A DNA stretch of 64,000 nt from Betaproteobacteria bacterium (GCA_016720925.1 JADKJR010000007.1:1-64000), one strand, 5' to 3'. Numbered from the stretch's first letter, positions 8,265 to 17,998 are shown. Numbers and translations are program-made. The notes: generated from the sequence alone by a model not told the origin.

Positions 8265-9160
8265 TGGGGCCGTTCATTGAAGTCATCCTGGGGGGCCTCA
8301 TGGCGGGCGTCCTGTATTCGCTGGTCGCGCTGGGCTTTGTGCTGATTTACAAGGCGTCGGGCGTATTCAATTTCGCGCAGGGCGCAATGGTGTTGTTCGC
8401 CGCGCTGGCATTCGCACGATTGTCGGAAAAAATGCCGATGCCAGTGGCATTTGTTCTGGCGATGGGCATCATGGTGATTGTGGCATGGCTAATCGAGCGC
8501 CTCGTGCTGCGTTCTCTTGTCAATCAGGAAGGCATCATTCTTTTCCTTGCTACGTTTGGCGTGACATATTTTCTTGAGGGCCTTGGCCAGTTGATATTTG
8601 GCTCGGACATCTATCCGATTGACCTCGGTTTGCCGAAGGAGCCCAGGATCATCTTTGAGAGCACATTTCCCGGCGGCATTCTTATCAATATTGAAGACCT
8701 GGTTGCCGCAGCGGTCGCCGGTACGCTGGTATTGTTCCTGGCGCTGTTTTTCCAGAAAACGACCGTTGGCCGCGCATTGCGGGCGGTGGCAGACGATCAT
8801 CAGGCCGCGCAATCCGTGGGAATCCCGCTCAACCGTATTTGGGTGATCGTGTGGAGTGTGTCCGGCTTCGTCGCGCTGGTGGCTGGCGTGATCTGGGGCT
8901 CCAAACTGGGTGTGCAGTTTTCACTCGCGTTGGTGGCGTTGAAGGCGATTCCGGTGGTGATCCTTGGTGGCTTCACCTCGGTGCCGGGCGCGATAGTCGG
9001 CGGCTTGATCATCGGCGTCGGCGAGAAAGTCGCCGAGGTTTATCTGGGGCCAATCATTGGCGGCGGCATTGAGAACTGGTTTGCCTACGGCTTGGCATTG
9101 GCATTTCTGATGGTGCGGCCCGAAGGTCTCTTCGGCGAACGCCATATTGATCGGGTCTGA
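8264..9160 (+). CDS. livH: Branched-chain-type ABC transporter permease, LivH family
   Basis: The 298-residue integral membrane protein has the LivH N-terminus (GLMAGVLYSLVALGFVLIYK), the FNFAQGAMV segment and multiple hydrophobic helices, ending with the family's FMVRPEGLFG-like tail (FLMVRPEGLFGERHIDRV). It forms the inner-membrane channel with the LivM homologue downstream. It is one base overlapped by livG and two bases from livM, so it is part of a single operon. Confidence 0.9.
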   Translation: MGPFIEVILGGLMAGVLYSLVALGFVLIYKASGVFNFAQGAMVLFAALAFARLSEKMPMPVAFVLAMGIMVIVAWLIERLVLRSLVNQEGIILFLATFGVTYFLEGLGQLIFGSDIYPIDLGLPKEPRIIFESTFPGGILINIEDLVAAAVAGTLVLFLALFFQKTTVGRALRAVADDHQAAQSVGIPLNRIWVIVWSVSGFVALVAGVIWGSKLGVQFSLALVALKAIPVVILGGFTSVPGAIVGGLIIGVGEKVAEVYLGPIIGGGIENWFAYGLALAFLMVRPEGLFGERHIDRV

Positions 9161-9162
9161 CG

Positions 9163-10227
9163 ATGTTTTACAGAGAGAATGGCCAATTCAAGACCAGCTA
9201 CGCCGACGACCAGGCGTTACTGTCCATCAAACAGGACAAGTGGTTTATCTGGCTGGTGCTGGCCGTTGCGTTTGCCGTGGTACCGATGTTCGCCTCGGAA
9301 TATTTGTTTCGCGCGATTCTGATTCCGTTTCTGATTCTGGCGCTGGCGGCAATCGGGCTCAATTTGCTGGTTGGTTATTGCGGGCAGATTTCCCTTGGTA
9401 CTGGTGCGTTCATGATGGTCGGCGCATACGCGGCTTACAACATCGCGGTGCGAATTCCGGAGCTGAACATTCTCGTTGTGTTCATTTTGGCGGGTTTAAT
9501 TACGACCGTCGTCGGCATGGTTTTCGGCATTCCCAGCCTGCGCATCAAGGGGCTGTACCTCGCCGTGGCGACGCTTGCCGCGCAGTTTTTCATGGACTGG
9601 CTGTTCTCGCGCGTGAAGTGGCTTACCAACGATTCGTCGTCTGGCTCGGTAAGCGCACCAGTGGTGGAGATGTTCGGGTTCAAGTTGGATTCGCCCATTG
9701 CCAAGTACTGGTTTGTGTTGGCAATCGTGGTGCTGTTTGCATTGATCGCCAAGAATCTGGTTCGATCGAACATTGGCCGCAGCTGGATGGCCACACGGGA
9801 CATGGACGTGGCCGCCGAAATTATCGGCATTCGACCGGTCTACGCCAAGTTGTCGGCATTCGCGGTCAGCTCATTTTTTGTTGGCGTTTCCGGTGCGTTG
9901 TGGGCGTTCGTTCACCTTGGCTCCTGGGAGCCTCTGGCGTTCGATATCAATCGATCCTTCACAATGATATTCATGATTATCATTGGCGGTTTGGGTTCGA
10001 TCCTCGGCTCGTTTCTTGGCGCGGCGTTTATCGTCGTCCTGCCGCTGGTGCTGAATCAGGTACCGATCTGGTTCGGCATCCCGATATCGACGGCGACCGC
10101 GTCGCATCTGGAATTCATGATTTTCGGGGCGCTGATCGTTTTCTTCCTCATTGTCGAGCCGCATGGACTGGCGCGGCTATGGGCGATCGCCAAGGAAAAG
10201 CTGCGCATTTGGCCGTTCCCGCACTGA
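9163..10227 (+). CDS. livM: Branched-chain-type ABC transporter permease, LivM family
   Basis: The 354-residue permease shows the LivM hallmark segment AIGLNLLVGYCGQISLGTGA and the later IGGLGSILGSFLGAAFIV and FFLIVEPHGLARLW. About eight to ten hydrophobic helices follow a 25-residue cytoplasmic N-terminus. It pairs with the upstream LivH. The following 120 bases before the binding protein gene hold only a ribosome site. Confidence 0.9.
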   Translation: MFYRENGQFKTSYADDQALLSIKQDKWFIWLVLAVAFAVVPMFASEYLFRAILIPFLILALAAIGLNLLVGYCGQISLGTGAFMMVGAYAAYNIAVRIPELNILVVFILAGLITTVVGMVFGIPSLRIKGLYLAVATLAAQFFMDWLFSRVKWLTNDSSSGSVSAPVVEMFGFKLDSPIAKYWFVLAIVVLFALIAKNLVRSNIGRSWMATRDMDVAAEIIGIRPVYAKLSAFAVSSFFVGVSGALWAFVHLGSWEPLAFDINRSFTMIFMIIIGGLGSILGSFLGAAFIVVLPLVLNQVPIWFGIPISTATASHLEFMIFGALIVFFLIVEPHGLARLWAIAKEKLRIWPFPH

Positions 10228-10350
10228 TATCGCAATCGATGTCGATGACGTAGTTGCAGAAACCATGAGTCCCTGAATGTCATGTCAAAAAGAGCAGCAA
10301 TGCCAAAGCAAGCAACGAGCGAAGTTACCCATATCAACAGGAGGACGGAA

Positions 10351-11667
10351 ATGAAGACCAGGTGGAAAACAGCAGGCTTGGCATGCGCCATCGCCGCGGC
10401 ATTTACGGCGGGCGGTGCGTTTGCGCAGGCGAACGAACAATTTGTCCCGGTTCTGGTATATCGAACCGGTGCCTACGCGCCTAACGGCGTGCCATGGGCG
10501 AATGGATTTGTCGATTACCTGAAATTGATCAACGAACGCGATGGCGGTATTGGCGGCGTCAAGCTGACGTATGAGGAGTGTGAGACCGGCTACGCGACCG
10601 ATCGCGGAGTCGAGTGTTACGAGCGGCTGAAGGGTAAAGGTCCGACTGGCGCGACGGGATTCAATTCCCTTTCGACCGGCATTACATACGCGCTGACGGA
10701 TAAGACGTTTGGCGACAAAATTCCGATGTTCACGACCGGCTACGGCCGCAGTGAATCGGCTGACGGCAGTGTCTTCAAATGGAACTTCCCGCTGCTCGGG
10801 ACTTATTGGAGTGCCGCCGATATGCTCGTGCAGCACGTCGCCAAGAAAGGCAGCCTGAAAGGCAAGAAGATCGCGCTGGTCTATCACGATTCTCCTTTTG
10901 GCAAAGAGCCGATTCCCGTACTGGAAGAGCACGCCAAAAAGCATGGATTCGAATTGCTCAAGCTGCCCGTGACTCACCCGGGCGTCGAGCAAAAGGCAAC
11001 CTGGCTGCAGGTTCGTCAGCAACGCCCCGACTACGTTTTCCTGTGGGGCTGGGGCGTGATGAATTCAACGGCAATTCGTGAAGCGATCAATGTTTCCTAT
11101 CCGCGCCTGCAGATGTTCGGTGTGTGGTGGAGCGCGGCGGAGCCGGATGTGTTGCCGGCTGAAATGGCGGCAAAGGGCTACAACGGATTGTCTCTTGGAC
11201 ATTCCAACGAAAAAAATGCCGGCGTTCATAAGGACCTGATGAAGGTGCTTTACGATAAAAACAAAGGCACAGGCAAGAAAGAAGATGTCGGCCATGTTCT
11301 GTATAACCGCGGCATGATCAGCGCGATGCTATTGGTGGAATCGGTGGTGAAGGCCCAAACCAAGTTTGGCAAAAAACCTTTGACCGGTGAACAAGTGCGC
11401 TGGGGCGCCGAAAATCTCAATCTCGATGCCGCTCGCCTCAAGGCCCTTGGTTTTGATGGCATCGTCCAGCCGTTGAAAACGTCGTGCGCGGATCATGAGG
11501 GCACTCGCAAGGCACGCGTCCATACCTGGGACGGCACAACCTGGAGTTACACCTCTGACTGGTATGAAGCGGACAACAAGTTCTTGCGTCCGATGGTTGA
11601 GGCGCAGGCCAGGAAATATGCGGCCGAAAAGAAAGTGGAAGTGCGCGATTGCAAGAAGGAAAGCTGA
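10351..11667 (+). CDS. Periplasmic substrate-binding protein of the Liv-type transporter
   Basis: The 438-residue protein starts MKTRWKTAGLACAIAAAF with a Sec signal peptide ending near AFAQA; the start is set by GGAGG eight bases upstream, not by an ATG 69 bases earlier. The mature part is a type I periplasmic binding protein (Peripla_BP_6 style: GVPWANGFVDYLKLINERDGG, then a conserved ECETGYATDRGVECYERL segment). That second segment is common in binding proteins linked to acyl-CoA synthetases, so the ligand is probably an aromatic or aliphatic acid and not leucine. This is inference. Confidence 0.88.
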   Translation: MKTRWKTAGLACAIAAAFTAGGAFAQANEQFVPVLVYRTGAYAPNGVPWANGFVDYLKLINERDGGIGGVKLTYEECETGYATDRGVECYERLKGKGPTGATGFNSLSTGITYALTDKTFGDKIPMFTTGYGRSESADGSVFKWNFPLLGTYWSAADMLVQHVAKKGSLKGKKIALVYHDSPFGKEPIPVLEEHAKKHGFELLKLPVTHPGVEQKATWLQVRQQRPDYVFLWGWGVMNSTAIREAINVSYPRLQMFGVWWSAAEPDVLPAEMAAKGYNGLSLGHSNEKNAGVHKDLMKVLYDKNKGTGKKEDVGHVLYNRGMISAMLLVESVVKAQTKFGKKPLTGEQVRWGAENLNLDAARLKALGFDGIVQPLKTSCADHEGTRKARVHTWDGTTWSYTSDWYEADNKFLRPMVEAQARKYAAEKKVEVRDCKKES

Positions 11668-11687
11668 TTCGAGCTGAGGGTTAGTCT

Positions 11688-11721
11688 CTGGGCGTTTTGC
11701 GTAATTCTGCATAACGCCCAG
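11688..11721 (+). terminator. Hairpin between binding protein gene and livF
   Basis: A nine-base perfect stem (CTGGGCGTT / AACGCCCAG) encloses a 16-base loop, 20 bases after the binding-protein stop. There is no T run, so it more likely protects the upstream message from 3' decay or attenuates livF than terminates fully. Confidence 0.5.
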
Positions 11722-11757
11722 CCGCGAACACTTAGACAATCTTCACTATTTTTCCAT

Positions 11758-12591
11758 ATGTCCACTGCCGCCATTTCTGCAAACACCGCCCGTCCATTGC
11801 TGTCGGTCAATGGCATCGAAGTCATCTACAACCACGTCATCCTGGTGCTGAAGGGCGTGTCACTCAATGTCCCTGAAGGTGGCATTGTGGCGCTGCTGGG
11901 TGCCAATGGCGCGGGCAAGACGACTACGCTGCGGGCCGTGTCGAATCTGCTCAAGAGTGAACGTGGTGACGTCACCAAAGGCTCGGTCGAATACCGTGGC
12001 GAAAAGGTCCATCAACTGTCACCGTCGGATCTTGTGAAGCGTGGCGTCATACAGGTTATGGAAGGCCGCCATTGTTTCGGGCATTTAACGGTAGAGGAAA
12101 ATCTTCTTACCGGCGCGTATACCCGCAACGTGTCAAAAGCTGAAATCAACGCGGATCTCGAAAAGGTCTACGCCTATTTTCCGCGCCTCAAGACACGCCG
12201 CAAGGCGCAATCGGGTTACACGTCCGGAGGTGAACAGCAAATGACGGCGGTTGGCCGGGCGTTGATGTCGCGGCCAAACATGATATTGCTCGACGAGCCT
12301 TCGATGGGCCTCGCGCCGCAAATAGTCGAGGAGATTTTCGAGATCGTGCGTGACCTGAACCAGAAGGAGAAAGTGAGCTTTCTGCTTGCCGAACAAAACA
12401 CCATGGTCGCGCTGCGATACGCGGATTTTGGCTACATCCTCGAAAACGGGCGGGTGGTGATGGAAGGCGCGGCAAAAAATCTTGCCGAAAACGAGGACGT
12501 GAAAGAGTTCTATCTGGGAATTTCGAAAGCGGGGCGGAAGTCGTTCCGCGATGTAAAACATTACCGCCGCCGGAAGCGTTGGCTGGCATGA
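11758..12591 (+). CDS. livF: Branched-chain-type ABC transporter ATPase, LivF family
   Basis: The 277-residue ATPase has Walker A GANGAGKTT (about residue 48), Q-loop in RGVIQVMEGRHCF, signature SGGEQQM, Walker B MILLDEPSMGLAP and switch region LLAEQNTMVALRYAD. It is the second nucleotide-binding subunit of the Liv-type transporter. The C-terminus is longer than usual by about 20 basic residues. Its stop overlaps the PaaK-like gene (ATGA). Confidence 0.9.
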   Translation: MSTAAISANTARPLLSVNGIEVIYNHVILVLKGVSLNVPEGGIVALLGANGAGKTTTLRAVSNLLKSERGDVTKGSVEYRGEKVHQLSPSDLVKRGVIQVMEGRHCFGHLTVEENLLTGAYTRNVSKAEINADLEKVYAYFPRLKTRRKAQSGYTSGGEQQMTAVGRALMSRPNMILLDEPSMGLAPQIVEEIFEIVRDLNQKEKVSFLLAEQNTMVALRYADFGYILENGRVVMEGAAKNLAENEDVKEFYLGISKAGRKSFRDVKHYRRRKRWLA

Positions 12592-13820
12592 TGCAAGACC
12601 ACTACGATGTACTCGAAGTCCGAGATCCGCAGCAGCGCGAGCGAGAGTTGTTCGCCGCATTGCCGGATCAGCTTGCCTATGCGAAATCGAATGCGCCATA
12701 TTTCAGTGAGCGACTGGCAGCCATCGACGTGCGGGCCATCACCACGCGTAATGCGCTGGCCACGCTACCGGTGACGCGCAAATCCGATTTGCATGAGTTG
12801 CAGAAGCTGAACATGCCATTTGGTGGCCTGACGGCCGTTGCACCCGGAAGACTGGCGAGACTGTTTGTTTCCCCCGGTCCAATCTATGACCCCGAGGGAC
12901 GAACCGCCGATTACTGGGGCACCGCGCGGCCCCTGTTCGCGGCTGGGTTTCGATCCGGCGATATTATCCACAATACTTTTTCGTATCACCTGACGCCGGC
13001 GGGATCGATGTTCGAAACCGGCGCGCATGCGCTGGGGTGTGCGGTCATTCCGGCCGGAACAGGGCAGACCGAAATGCAAGTGGCGACCATCTCGGCCTTG
13101 AGGCCCGTGGGCTATGTCGGCACGCCGTCGTTTCTCAAATTGTTGTTGGAAAAAGCCGACGAGTTACAAGCCGACGTGCGTTCGATTCGCCGGGCGCTGG
13201 TGTCGGGCGAAGCCTTCCTGCCACCGGTGCAAGCACTGCTGAAGGCGCGCGGCATCGAGGCATGCCAAGCCTATGGCACGGCGGATCTTGGCATGATCGC
13301 CTACGAATCGCCGGCCCGTGATGGCTTGATCGCCGGCGAGAATATCATTCTCGAAATTGTCCGGCCCGGTACCGGTGATCCGGTTGCCGCGGGGGAAGTT
13401 GGCGAAATCGTGATCACCACATTCAATCGCGACTACCCGTTGCTGCGTTTTGCGACCGGTGATCTGTCAGCGGTGCTGCCAGGTATTTCATCATGCGGCC
13501 GCACCAATATGCGCATCAGGGGTTGGATGGGGCGCGCCGACCAGACCACCAAAGTGCGTGGAATGTTTGTGCATCCGCATCAAGTGGCGGAAATAGTGAA
13601 GCGTCATCCGGAAGTCGCGAAGGCCCGACTGGTTGTAAGCCATATTGATGGCAATGATGCCATGCGACTGTTGTGCGAAAATGTTGCGGGATTGAATGTG
13701 GAAGGTGTTGCAGAGTCGATTCGCGAAATTACCAAGCTGCGCGGTGATGTGCTGGCGGTGAATCCTGGCACGTTGCCCAACGATGGAAAGGTCATTGAAG
13801 ATATTCGCAGTTACGCTTGA
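12588..13820 (+). CDS. Phenylacetate-CoA ligase (PaaK)-like AMP-forming enzyme
   Basis: The protein of about 410 residues follows the PaaK subgroup pattern: an N-terminal half with LPVTRKSDL and HNTFSYHLTPAG, the ACQAYGTADLGMIAYE core (YGTxD), GEIVITTFNRDYPLLRFATGDLS, then the GRADQTTKVRGMFVHP hinge and a compact C-terminal domain. PaaK-type ligases activate phenylacetate or related aromatic acids. A shift in the loop that normally reads SSGTTG (here LFVSPGPIYDPEGR) is notable and may mean changed nucleotide binding. It is the last gene of the operon, which thus carries two different CoA ligases. Confidence 0.85.
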   Translation: MMQDHYDVLEVRDPQQRERELFAALPDQLAYAKSNAPYFSERLAAIDVRAITTRNALATLPVTRKSDLHELQKLNMPFGGLTAVAPGRLARLFVSPGPIYDPEGRTADYWGTARPLFAAGFRSGDIIHNTFSYHLTPAGSMFETGAHALGCAVIPAGTGQTEMQVATISALRPVGYVGTPSFLKLLLEKADELQADVRSIRRALVSGEAFLPPVQALLKARGIEACQAYGTADLGMIAYESPARDGLIAGENIILEIVRPGTGDPVAAGEVGEIVITTFNRDYPLLRFATGDLSAVLPGISSCGRTNMRIRGWMGRADQTTKVRGMFVHPHQVAEIVKRHPEVAKARLVVSHIDGNDAMRLLCENVAGLNVEGVAESIREITKLRGDVLAVNPGTLPNDGKVIEDIRSYA

Positions 13821-13920
13821 GGTTGCGTGACGATCGCCCTGAAGAGCACGCTTCACATGAGCAGCGCAGGGCGCACACTGGCAACATGCAGCGATTGCAG
13901 ATACGCCCGTGGGCGAAACC

Positions 13921-13976
13921 CTAGCATTGGTGGGCCTTCTGGGCCGAAAACGCCTGAAAAGCCGCCCCAAATGGCG
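13921..13976. repeat. Intergenic palindrome family, degenerate copy 2
   Basis: Begins CTAGCATTGGTGGGCC, keeps the loop GGCCGAAAACGCC and ends CCGCCCCAAATGGCG. It aligns with the copies at 29111 and 53307 but with decayed arms. It lies between the convergent ends of the PaaK-like gene and fbpC. Confidence 0.6.
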
Positions 13977-13992
13977 TTCTACGTTTTGCCGA

Positions 13993-15054
13993 TCAATCGC
14001 CCGCCGCTGGAAAGGCCACGACATGGTCAATTTCCAGTCTAATTCCGATTTTCTGTCCGATTTCGTGATTGTGGTGCGAGGGCACAAGTGAAAGGACATT
14101 GGCGCCGCTGGCCAGCTTGAGGGTATAGAGAATTTCCGCGCCGCGAAAAGCCTTGTGCAACACCTCTGCCTGCAACGGGCTCAAGTCATCGTGAAGTATG
14201 TCATCGGGACGCAACAGCACATCCGCATATTGGCTTTCCGCAATCTTGCCGGCAGGCAAGTTGGTGGGGCGCATGCCGCCGAGTTCCGTATCGACGCATC
14301 CATCAGCGAGCACCGTTCCCCGCAGCAAGACGCCCTGGCCCACGAAGTTCGCCACGAAACGCGATGCGGGCCGATGGTAGAGGTTGTATGCGGTGTCCCA
14401 CTGCTCGATGCGGCCGCAGTTCATCACGCCGATTTTGTCGGCAATTGAAAACGCTTCATGTTGGTCGTGCGTGACCAGCAGCGCGGGGGTGGCGAGCTTG
14501 CGCAATAAGTCGCGGACTTCAAGTCCAAGGCTCTCTCGCAATTCCACATCCAGATTGGAAAACGGCTCATCGAGCAGTAGCAAGGCAGGCCGTGGCGCGA
14601 GCGCGCGCGCCAGTGCCACACGCTGTCGCTGACCGCCTGAAATCTCGTGCGGATATTTGTGCGCCTCGCCTGTCAAGCGCACGAGTGCGAGCATTTCACC
14701 CACGCGTGCGTTGGCGACTTTTGCAGCCATGCCGCGCAGTCCGAATTCGACATTGCTTGCCACAGACAAATGCGGAAAGAGCGCGTAATCCTGGAAAACC
14801 ACGCCGACACGCCGGACTTCCGGTGGCAGTGATTGTTTGATGTCCGCCAGCAACCTGTCGCGCACGTGGATTTCGCCATTTGCAGGGCGCTCGAAGCCGG
14901 CAATCAATCGCAGAATAGTCGTTTTTCCACAGCCGCTTGGACCTAACAGACAGCCAATTTCACCTTCGTCCACACTGAAGGACAGATGCTCGCAGACCTG
15001 ATGTCCATCCGGGTAGCTAAAGCTAACATCTTGTATCTGAAGAAACTTGCTCAT
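13993..15054 (-). CDS. fbpC: Ferric-iron ABC transporter ATPase
   Basis: The protein of about 353 residues starts MSKFLQIQDVSFSYPDG and has Walker A GPSGCGKTT, Q-loop VVFQDYALFPHL, signature SGGQRQR, Walker B LLLLDEPFSNLD, switch LVTHDQHEAFSIAD and a C-terminal TOBE-like domain. It matches the FbpC/PotA-type group that drives Fe(III) uptake with FbpA and FbpB. The start at 15054 is preferred over an ATG 27 bases earlier because the family motif begins there. It is divergent from fbpA with a Fur-type palindrome in between. Confidence 0.88.
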   Translation of the reverse strand: MSKFLQIQDVSFSYPDGHQVCEHLSFSVDEGEIGCLLGPSGCGKTTILRLIAGFERPANGEIHVRDRLLADIKQSLPPEVRRVGVVFQDYALFPHLSVASNVEFGLRGMAAKVANARVGEMLALVRLTGEAHKYPHEISGGQRQRVALARALAPRPALLLLDEPFSNLDVELRESLGLEVRDLLRKLATPALLVTHDQHEAFSIADKIGVMNCGRIEQWDTAYNLYHRPASRFVANFVGQGVLLRGTVLADGCVDTELGGMRPTNLPAGKIAESQYADVLLRPDDILHDDLSPLQAEVLHKAFRGAEILYTLKLASGANVLSLVPSHHNHEIGQKIGIRLEIDHVVAFPAAGD

Positions 15055-15098
15055 GTTTTGAGTATAGAACATATGCTGCATTTGAAACTAATTTGACA

Positions 15099-15117
15099 AA
15101 TGCGAATCGTTCGCATT
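15099..15117. promoter_or_regulatory. Fur box between fbpC and fbpA
   Basis: AATGCGAATCGTTCGCATT is a perfect inverted repeat (8-base arms, 3-base centre) of the 19-bp Fur-box type seen in proteobacteria. It lies 45 bases upstream of fbpC and 94 upstream of the fbpA GTG, where it could repress both when iron is plentiful. Confidence 0.7.
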
Positions 15118-15210
15118 AAGATTGAATGGCCAAGTACGAGAGCTGCTCACTCCAATAGATGTTGCAGGTGGCCAACGAGCAATCAACTTAATATTTTCCT
15201 GGGACCTAAC

Positions 15211-16230
15211 GTGAAAAATCGATTTCTTGTAACACTGGTATTGGCAATTCTGACCATTGCCCCGAATGCGTCCGCAGAGCAAAAGGTGCTGAATTTATAT
15301 TCGTCGAGGCACTACCAAACCGATGAGGCGCTATATGCCAATTTCGAAAAGGCCACGGGCATAAAAATCAATCGCATCGAAGGTCCCGAAGATCCGTTGA
15401 TAGAGCGATTGAAAAGCGAGGGAGACAGAAGCCCGGCCGACGTCCTGATTACTGTTGACATGGGACGCCTGTTGAAAGCGCAGCAAATGGGATTGTTCCA
15501 GCCGGTGAAGTCCGCTCTGCTCGACAAATATATCCCCAACGAACTGAAGGCGCCCGATGGGTCTTGGTACGGATTCTCGGTACGTGCGCGCCCAATCTTC
15601 TATGCCAAGGCACGCGTTGATGCAAGCAAACTTCCGGACTATGAATCGCTGGCAGACCCAAAATGGAAGGGAAAAATCTGTGTGCGTTCTGGCATGCATC
15701 CGTACAACTTGTCGCTGATGTCGTCAATCATTGCCGCCAACGGACCTGACAGGGCCGAGGCTTGGGCGAGGGCAGTCGTCGCAAACATGGCGCGCACACC
15801 GAAAGGCGGTGATACCGACCAGATCAAAGCGGTAGCCGCCGGGGAATGCGATGTCGCCTTGGGTAATACATACTACTTCGCACGAATGATGAAATCCGAC
15901 AAGCCAGAGGATCGTGCGATCGTCGAAAAGGTAGGCGTGATTTTTCCAAACCAGTCAAACCGGGGTACACATATCAATATCTCAGGTGCGGGTGTCGCCA
16001 AATACGCGCCGAACAGGGATGCAGCCATCAAGTTTCTTGAGTATTTGGCAAGTCCCGGTGCCCAATACTATTTTGCCAATGGCAACAATGAATACCCGGT
16101 GGTTGGCAAAGCCGAGAATCGCGAGCTCAAACTTCTTGGCGAATTCAAGCGTGACCCACTCGCGATGGACATGGTCGGAAAGAACTATGCCGCAGCGGCG
16201 CAAACATTTGACCGCGCGGGCTGGAAGTAA
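15211..16230 (+). CDS. fbpA: Ferric-iron-binding periplasmic protein
   Basis: The GTG at 15211 opens a 339-residue protein with a Sec signal peptide (VKNRFLVTLVLAILTIAPNA, cleaved after ASA). The mature part starts EQKVLNLYSSRHYQTDE and holds the iron-ligand tyrosines expected of FbpA-type proteins: Tyr35 and the paired Tyr221-Tyr222 in NTYYFARM. It binds Fe(III) in the periplasm for the FbpBC transporter. An open frame extends upstream to 15100, but that would overlap the Fur box and give no signal peptide at the N-terminus. Confidence 0.88.
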   Translation: MKNRFLVTLVLAILTIAPNASAEQKVLNLYSSRHYQTDEALYANFEKATGIKINRIEGPEDPLIERLKSEGDRSPADVLITVDMGRLLKAQQMGLFQPVKSALLDKYIPNELKAPDGSWYGFSVRARPIFYAKARVDASKLPDYESLADPKWKGKICVRSGMHPYNLSLMSSIIAANGPDRAEAWARAVVANMARTPKGGDTDQIKAVAAGECDVALGNTYYFARMMKSDKPEDRAIVEKVGVIFPNQSNRGTHINISGAGVAKYAPNRDAAIKFLEYLASPGAQYYFANGNNEYPVVGKAENRELKLLGEFKRDPLAMDMVGKNYAAAAQTFDRAGWK

Positions 16231-16289
16231 ACTGCGCGCAATTGCGTTCCAAGTTGCGACCAGTTAAGGTTTGCGCTGTCGATGAGCAA

Positions 16290-17966
16290 CTACCTTTTTG
16301 GTGGACAAAGAACTTGCGCTGGACGCGTGATCGCACGCGAGGCCAATATGACCGGAATGAGACCAACGCCTACTATTGCCAGTGATGCGGTCGACGCTTC
16401 GGCCAGGCGTTCGTCCATCGCGAGGCTATACGCCTGAACGGCCAACGTATCGAAATTAAACGGGCGCAAGACAAGCGTGGCGGGCAGTTCTTTCATCACA
16501 TCCACAAATACCAGCAATGCGGCGGAAATCAGGCTGCTCCGAAGCAGGGGAACGTGTACCCGAATTGCCACGCCCGATGGGTTCGCGCCAAGTGATCGAG
16601 CGGCATCGTCCATGCTTGGTGTGATCTTGGCGAGACCCGCGTCGACACTCTGCAGTGCAATGCCGAGAAAGCGAATCAGGTAGGCATAGATCAGCAAAAC
16701 GGCACTACCCGTCAGAAGCAAGGGTACGGCGTGCCCGGATATTCTTTCCATGAGGTCAGCCAGCCCATGGTCGAGATGCGCAATTGGAATGAGTATGCCT
16801 ACAGCGATTACGGTTCCAGGTATGGCATAGCCCAGGCCAACGGCGCCATTTACCAGACGGCTCCAGCGACTTTTCAGCACCCGTGCCCCATAAGCCAACA
16901 GCAAGGCGACTGTGATTGCGATCAGCGCCGTAATTGCGGCCACGACGAAACTATTTCCGGCAAGCTGGACAAAGCGAGCCCCAAAACTCGTGTCGCCATC
17001 GCCAATCGATAGTTTCAGAAGAATTATTGTCGGCAATGCAAATCCGATAAATATCGGAATAGTGCAGGCCACTGTCGCGCTCCAGCCAGCCATTCCGTTG
17101 AGGGTGATCCGCGGACGCGTCTGGGTACCCCCTTGGTGGAAACGCGAACGCCGCCTGGACGCATGTTCAATCACTATCACCATCGAGACAAATAGCAGGA
17201 GAATGGCGGCAAGTTTGCTGGCAGATGCTCGGTCACCTTGCGAAAACCACGCATTGAAAATGCCCGTTGTAAATGTAGGCAAGCCAAAATAGGAGACGGT
17301 GCCGTAGTCTGCCAGCGTTTCCATTAATGCCAGGGCGGCGCCGGCCGCGATGGCGGGACGCGCTAGCGGAAGTGATATTCGCCAGAAGATGCCGAGGCGG
17401 CCATAGCCAAATGTGCGACCGGCTTCGGCGAGTGAAGAGGATTGATCGAGGAATGCCACACGCGCCAGTACGTAGACATAAGGGTAGAGCACGAAGGTGA
17501 ACATGGCTGCCGCCCCTTCGAGCGAGCGAATCTCTGGAAACCAGTAGTCGGTTTTCGCCTGCCAGCCGAATGACTCTCGCAGAAATCCTTGTATGGGGCC
17601 TGCAAACTGAAGGACATCGGTGTAAGCGTACGCCATGACATAGGCTGGCATCGCCAGTGGCAGGATCAGCAGCCACTCAAACGCGGCGCGACCTGGGAAA
17701 TCGTGTTGCGCGGTGATCCATGCGCACATTGTGCCGATCGACACAACGCCGATTGCCACCGCTGCCGCCAGCAAGAGGCTGTTGCTGATCAGTTCCGGCA
17801 AGGTGGTGCGAACGATATGTGTCCATGCGCCGCCGTCAGCGGCAAAAATGCTGAATACGAGACCTGCAATTGGAACGAGTATCAACAATGCCACCGCGGC
17901 ACCGAGATAGCGCAAACTGTCTGTCCATTCGAGATTTGGTCGGCGGCTCACAGGGTGAAATTTCAT
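16290..17966 (-). CDS. fbpB: Ferric-iron ABC transporter permease, fused two-half type
   Basis: The protein of about 558 residues contains about twelve hydrophobic segments and two copies of the permease loop (EAGRTFGYGRLGIFWRISLP and the second near DDAARSLGANPSGVAIRVHVP), the layout of FbpB-type fused permeases. It forms the inner-membrane channel for Fe(III). It is convergent with fbpA, which is unusual, since fbpABC genes are normally one operon. An ATG at 18008 would add 14 residues but would overlap a Fur-like sequence. Confidence 0.88.
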   Translation of the reverse strand: MKFHPVSRRPNLEWTDSLRYLGAAVALLILVPIAGLVFSIFAADGGAWTHIVRTTLPELISNSLLLAAAVAIGVVSIGTMCAWITAQHDFPGRAAFEWLLILPLAMPAYVMAYAYTDVLQFAGPIQGFLRESFGWQAKTDYWFPEIRSLEGAAAMFTFVLYPYVYVLARVAFLDQSSSLAEAGRTFGYGRLGIFWRISLPLARPAIAAGAALALMETLADYGTVSYFGLPTFTTGIFNAWFSQGDRASASKLAAILLLFVSMVIVIEHASRRRSRFHQGGTQTRPRITLNGMAGWSATVACTIPIFIGFALPTIILLKLSIGDGDTSFGARFVQLAGNSFVVAAITALIAITVALLLAYGARVLKSRWSRLVNGAVGLGYAIPGTVIAVGILIPIAHLDHGLADLMERISGHAVPLLLTGSAVLLIYAYLIRFLGIALQSVDAGLAKITPSMDDAARSLGANPSGVAIRVHVPLLRSSLISAALLVFVDVMKELPATLVLRPFNFDTLAVQAYSLAMDERLAEASTASLAIVGVGLIPVILASRAITRPAQVLCPPKR

Positions 17967-17998
17967 TATTGGCAACGATCTCAAGATGTAAATTGTAA

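Noticed and set aside
9147..10253. A 368-codon plus-strand open frame over livM
   Set aside because: It overlaps livM almost completely in another frame, has Arg/Gly-rich text without family motifs, and livM itself has all expected helices.
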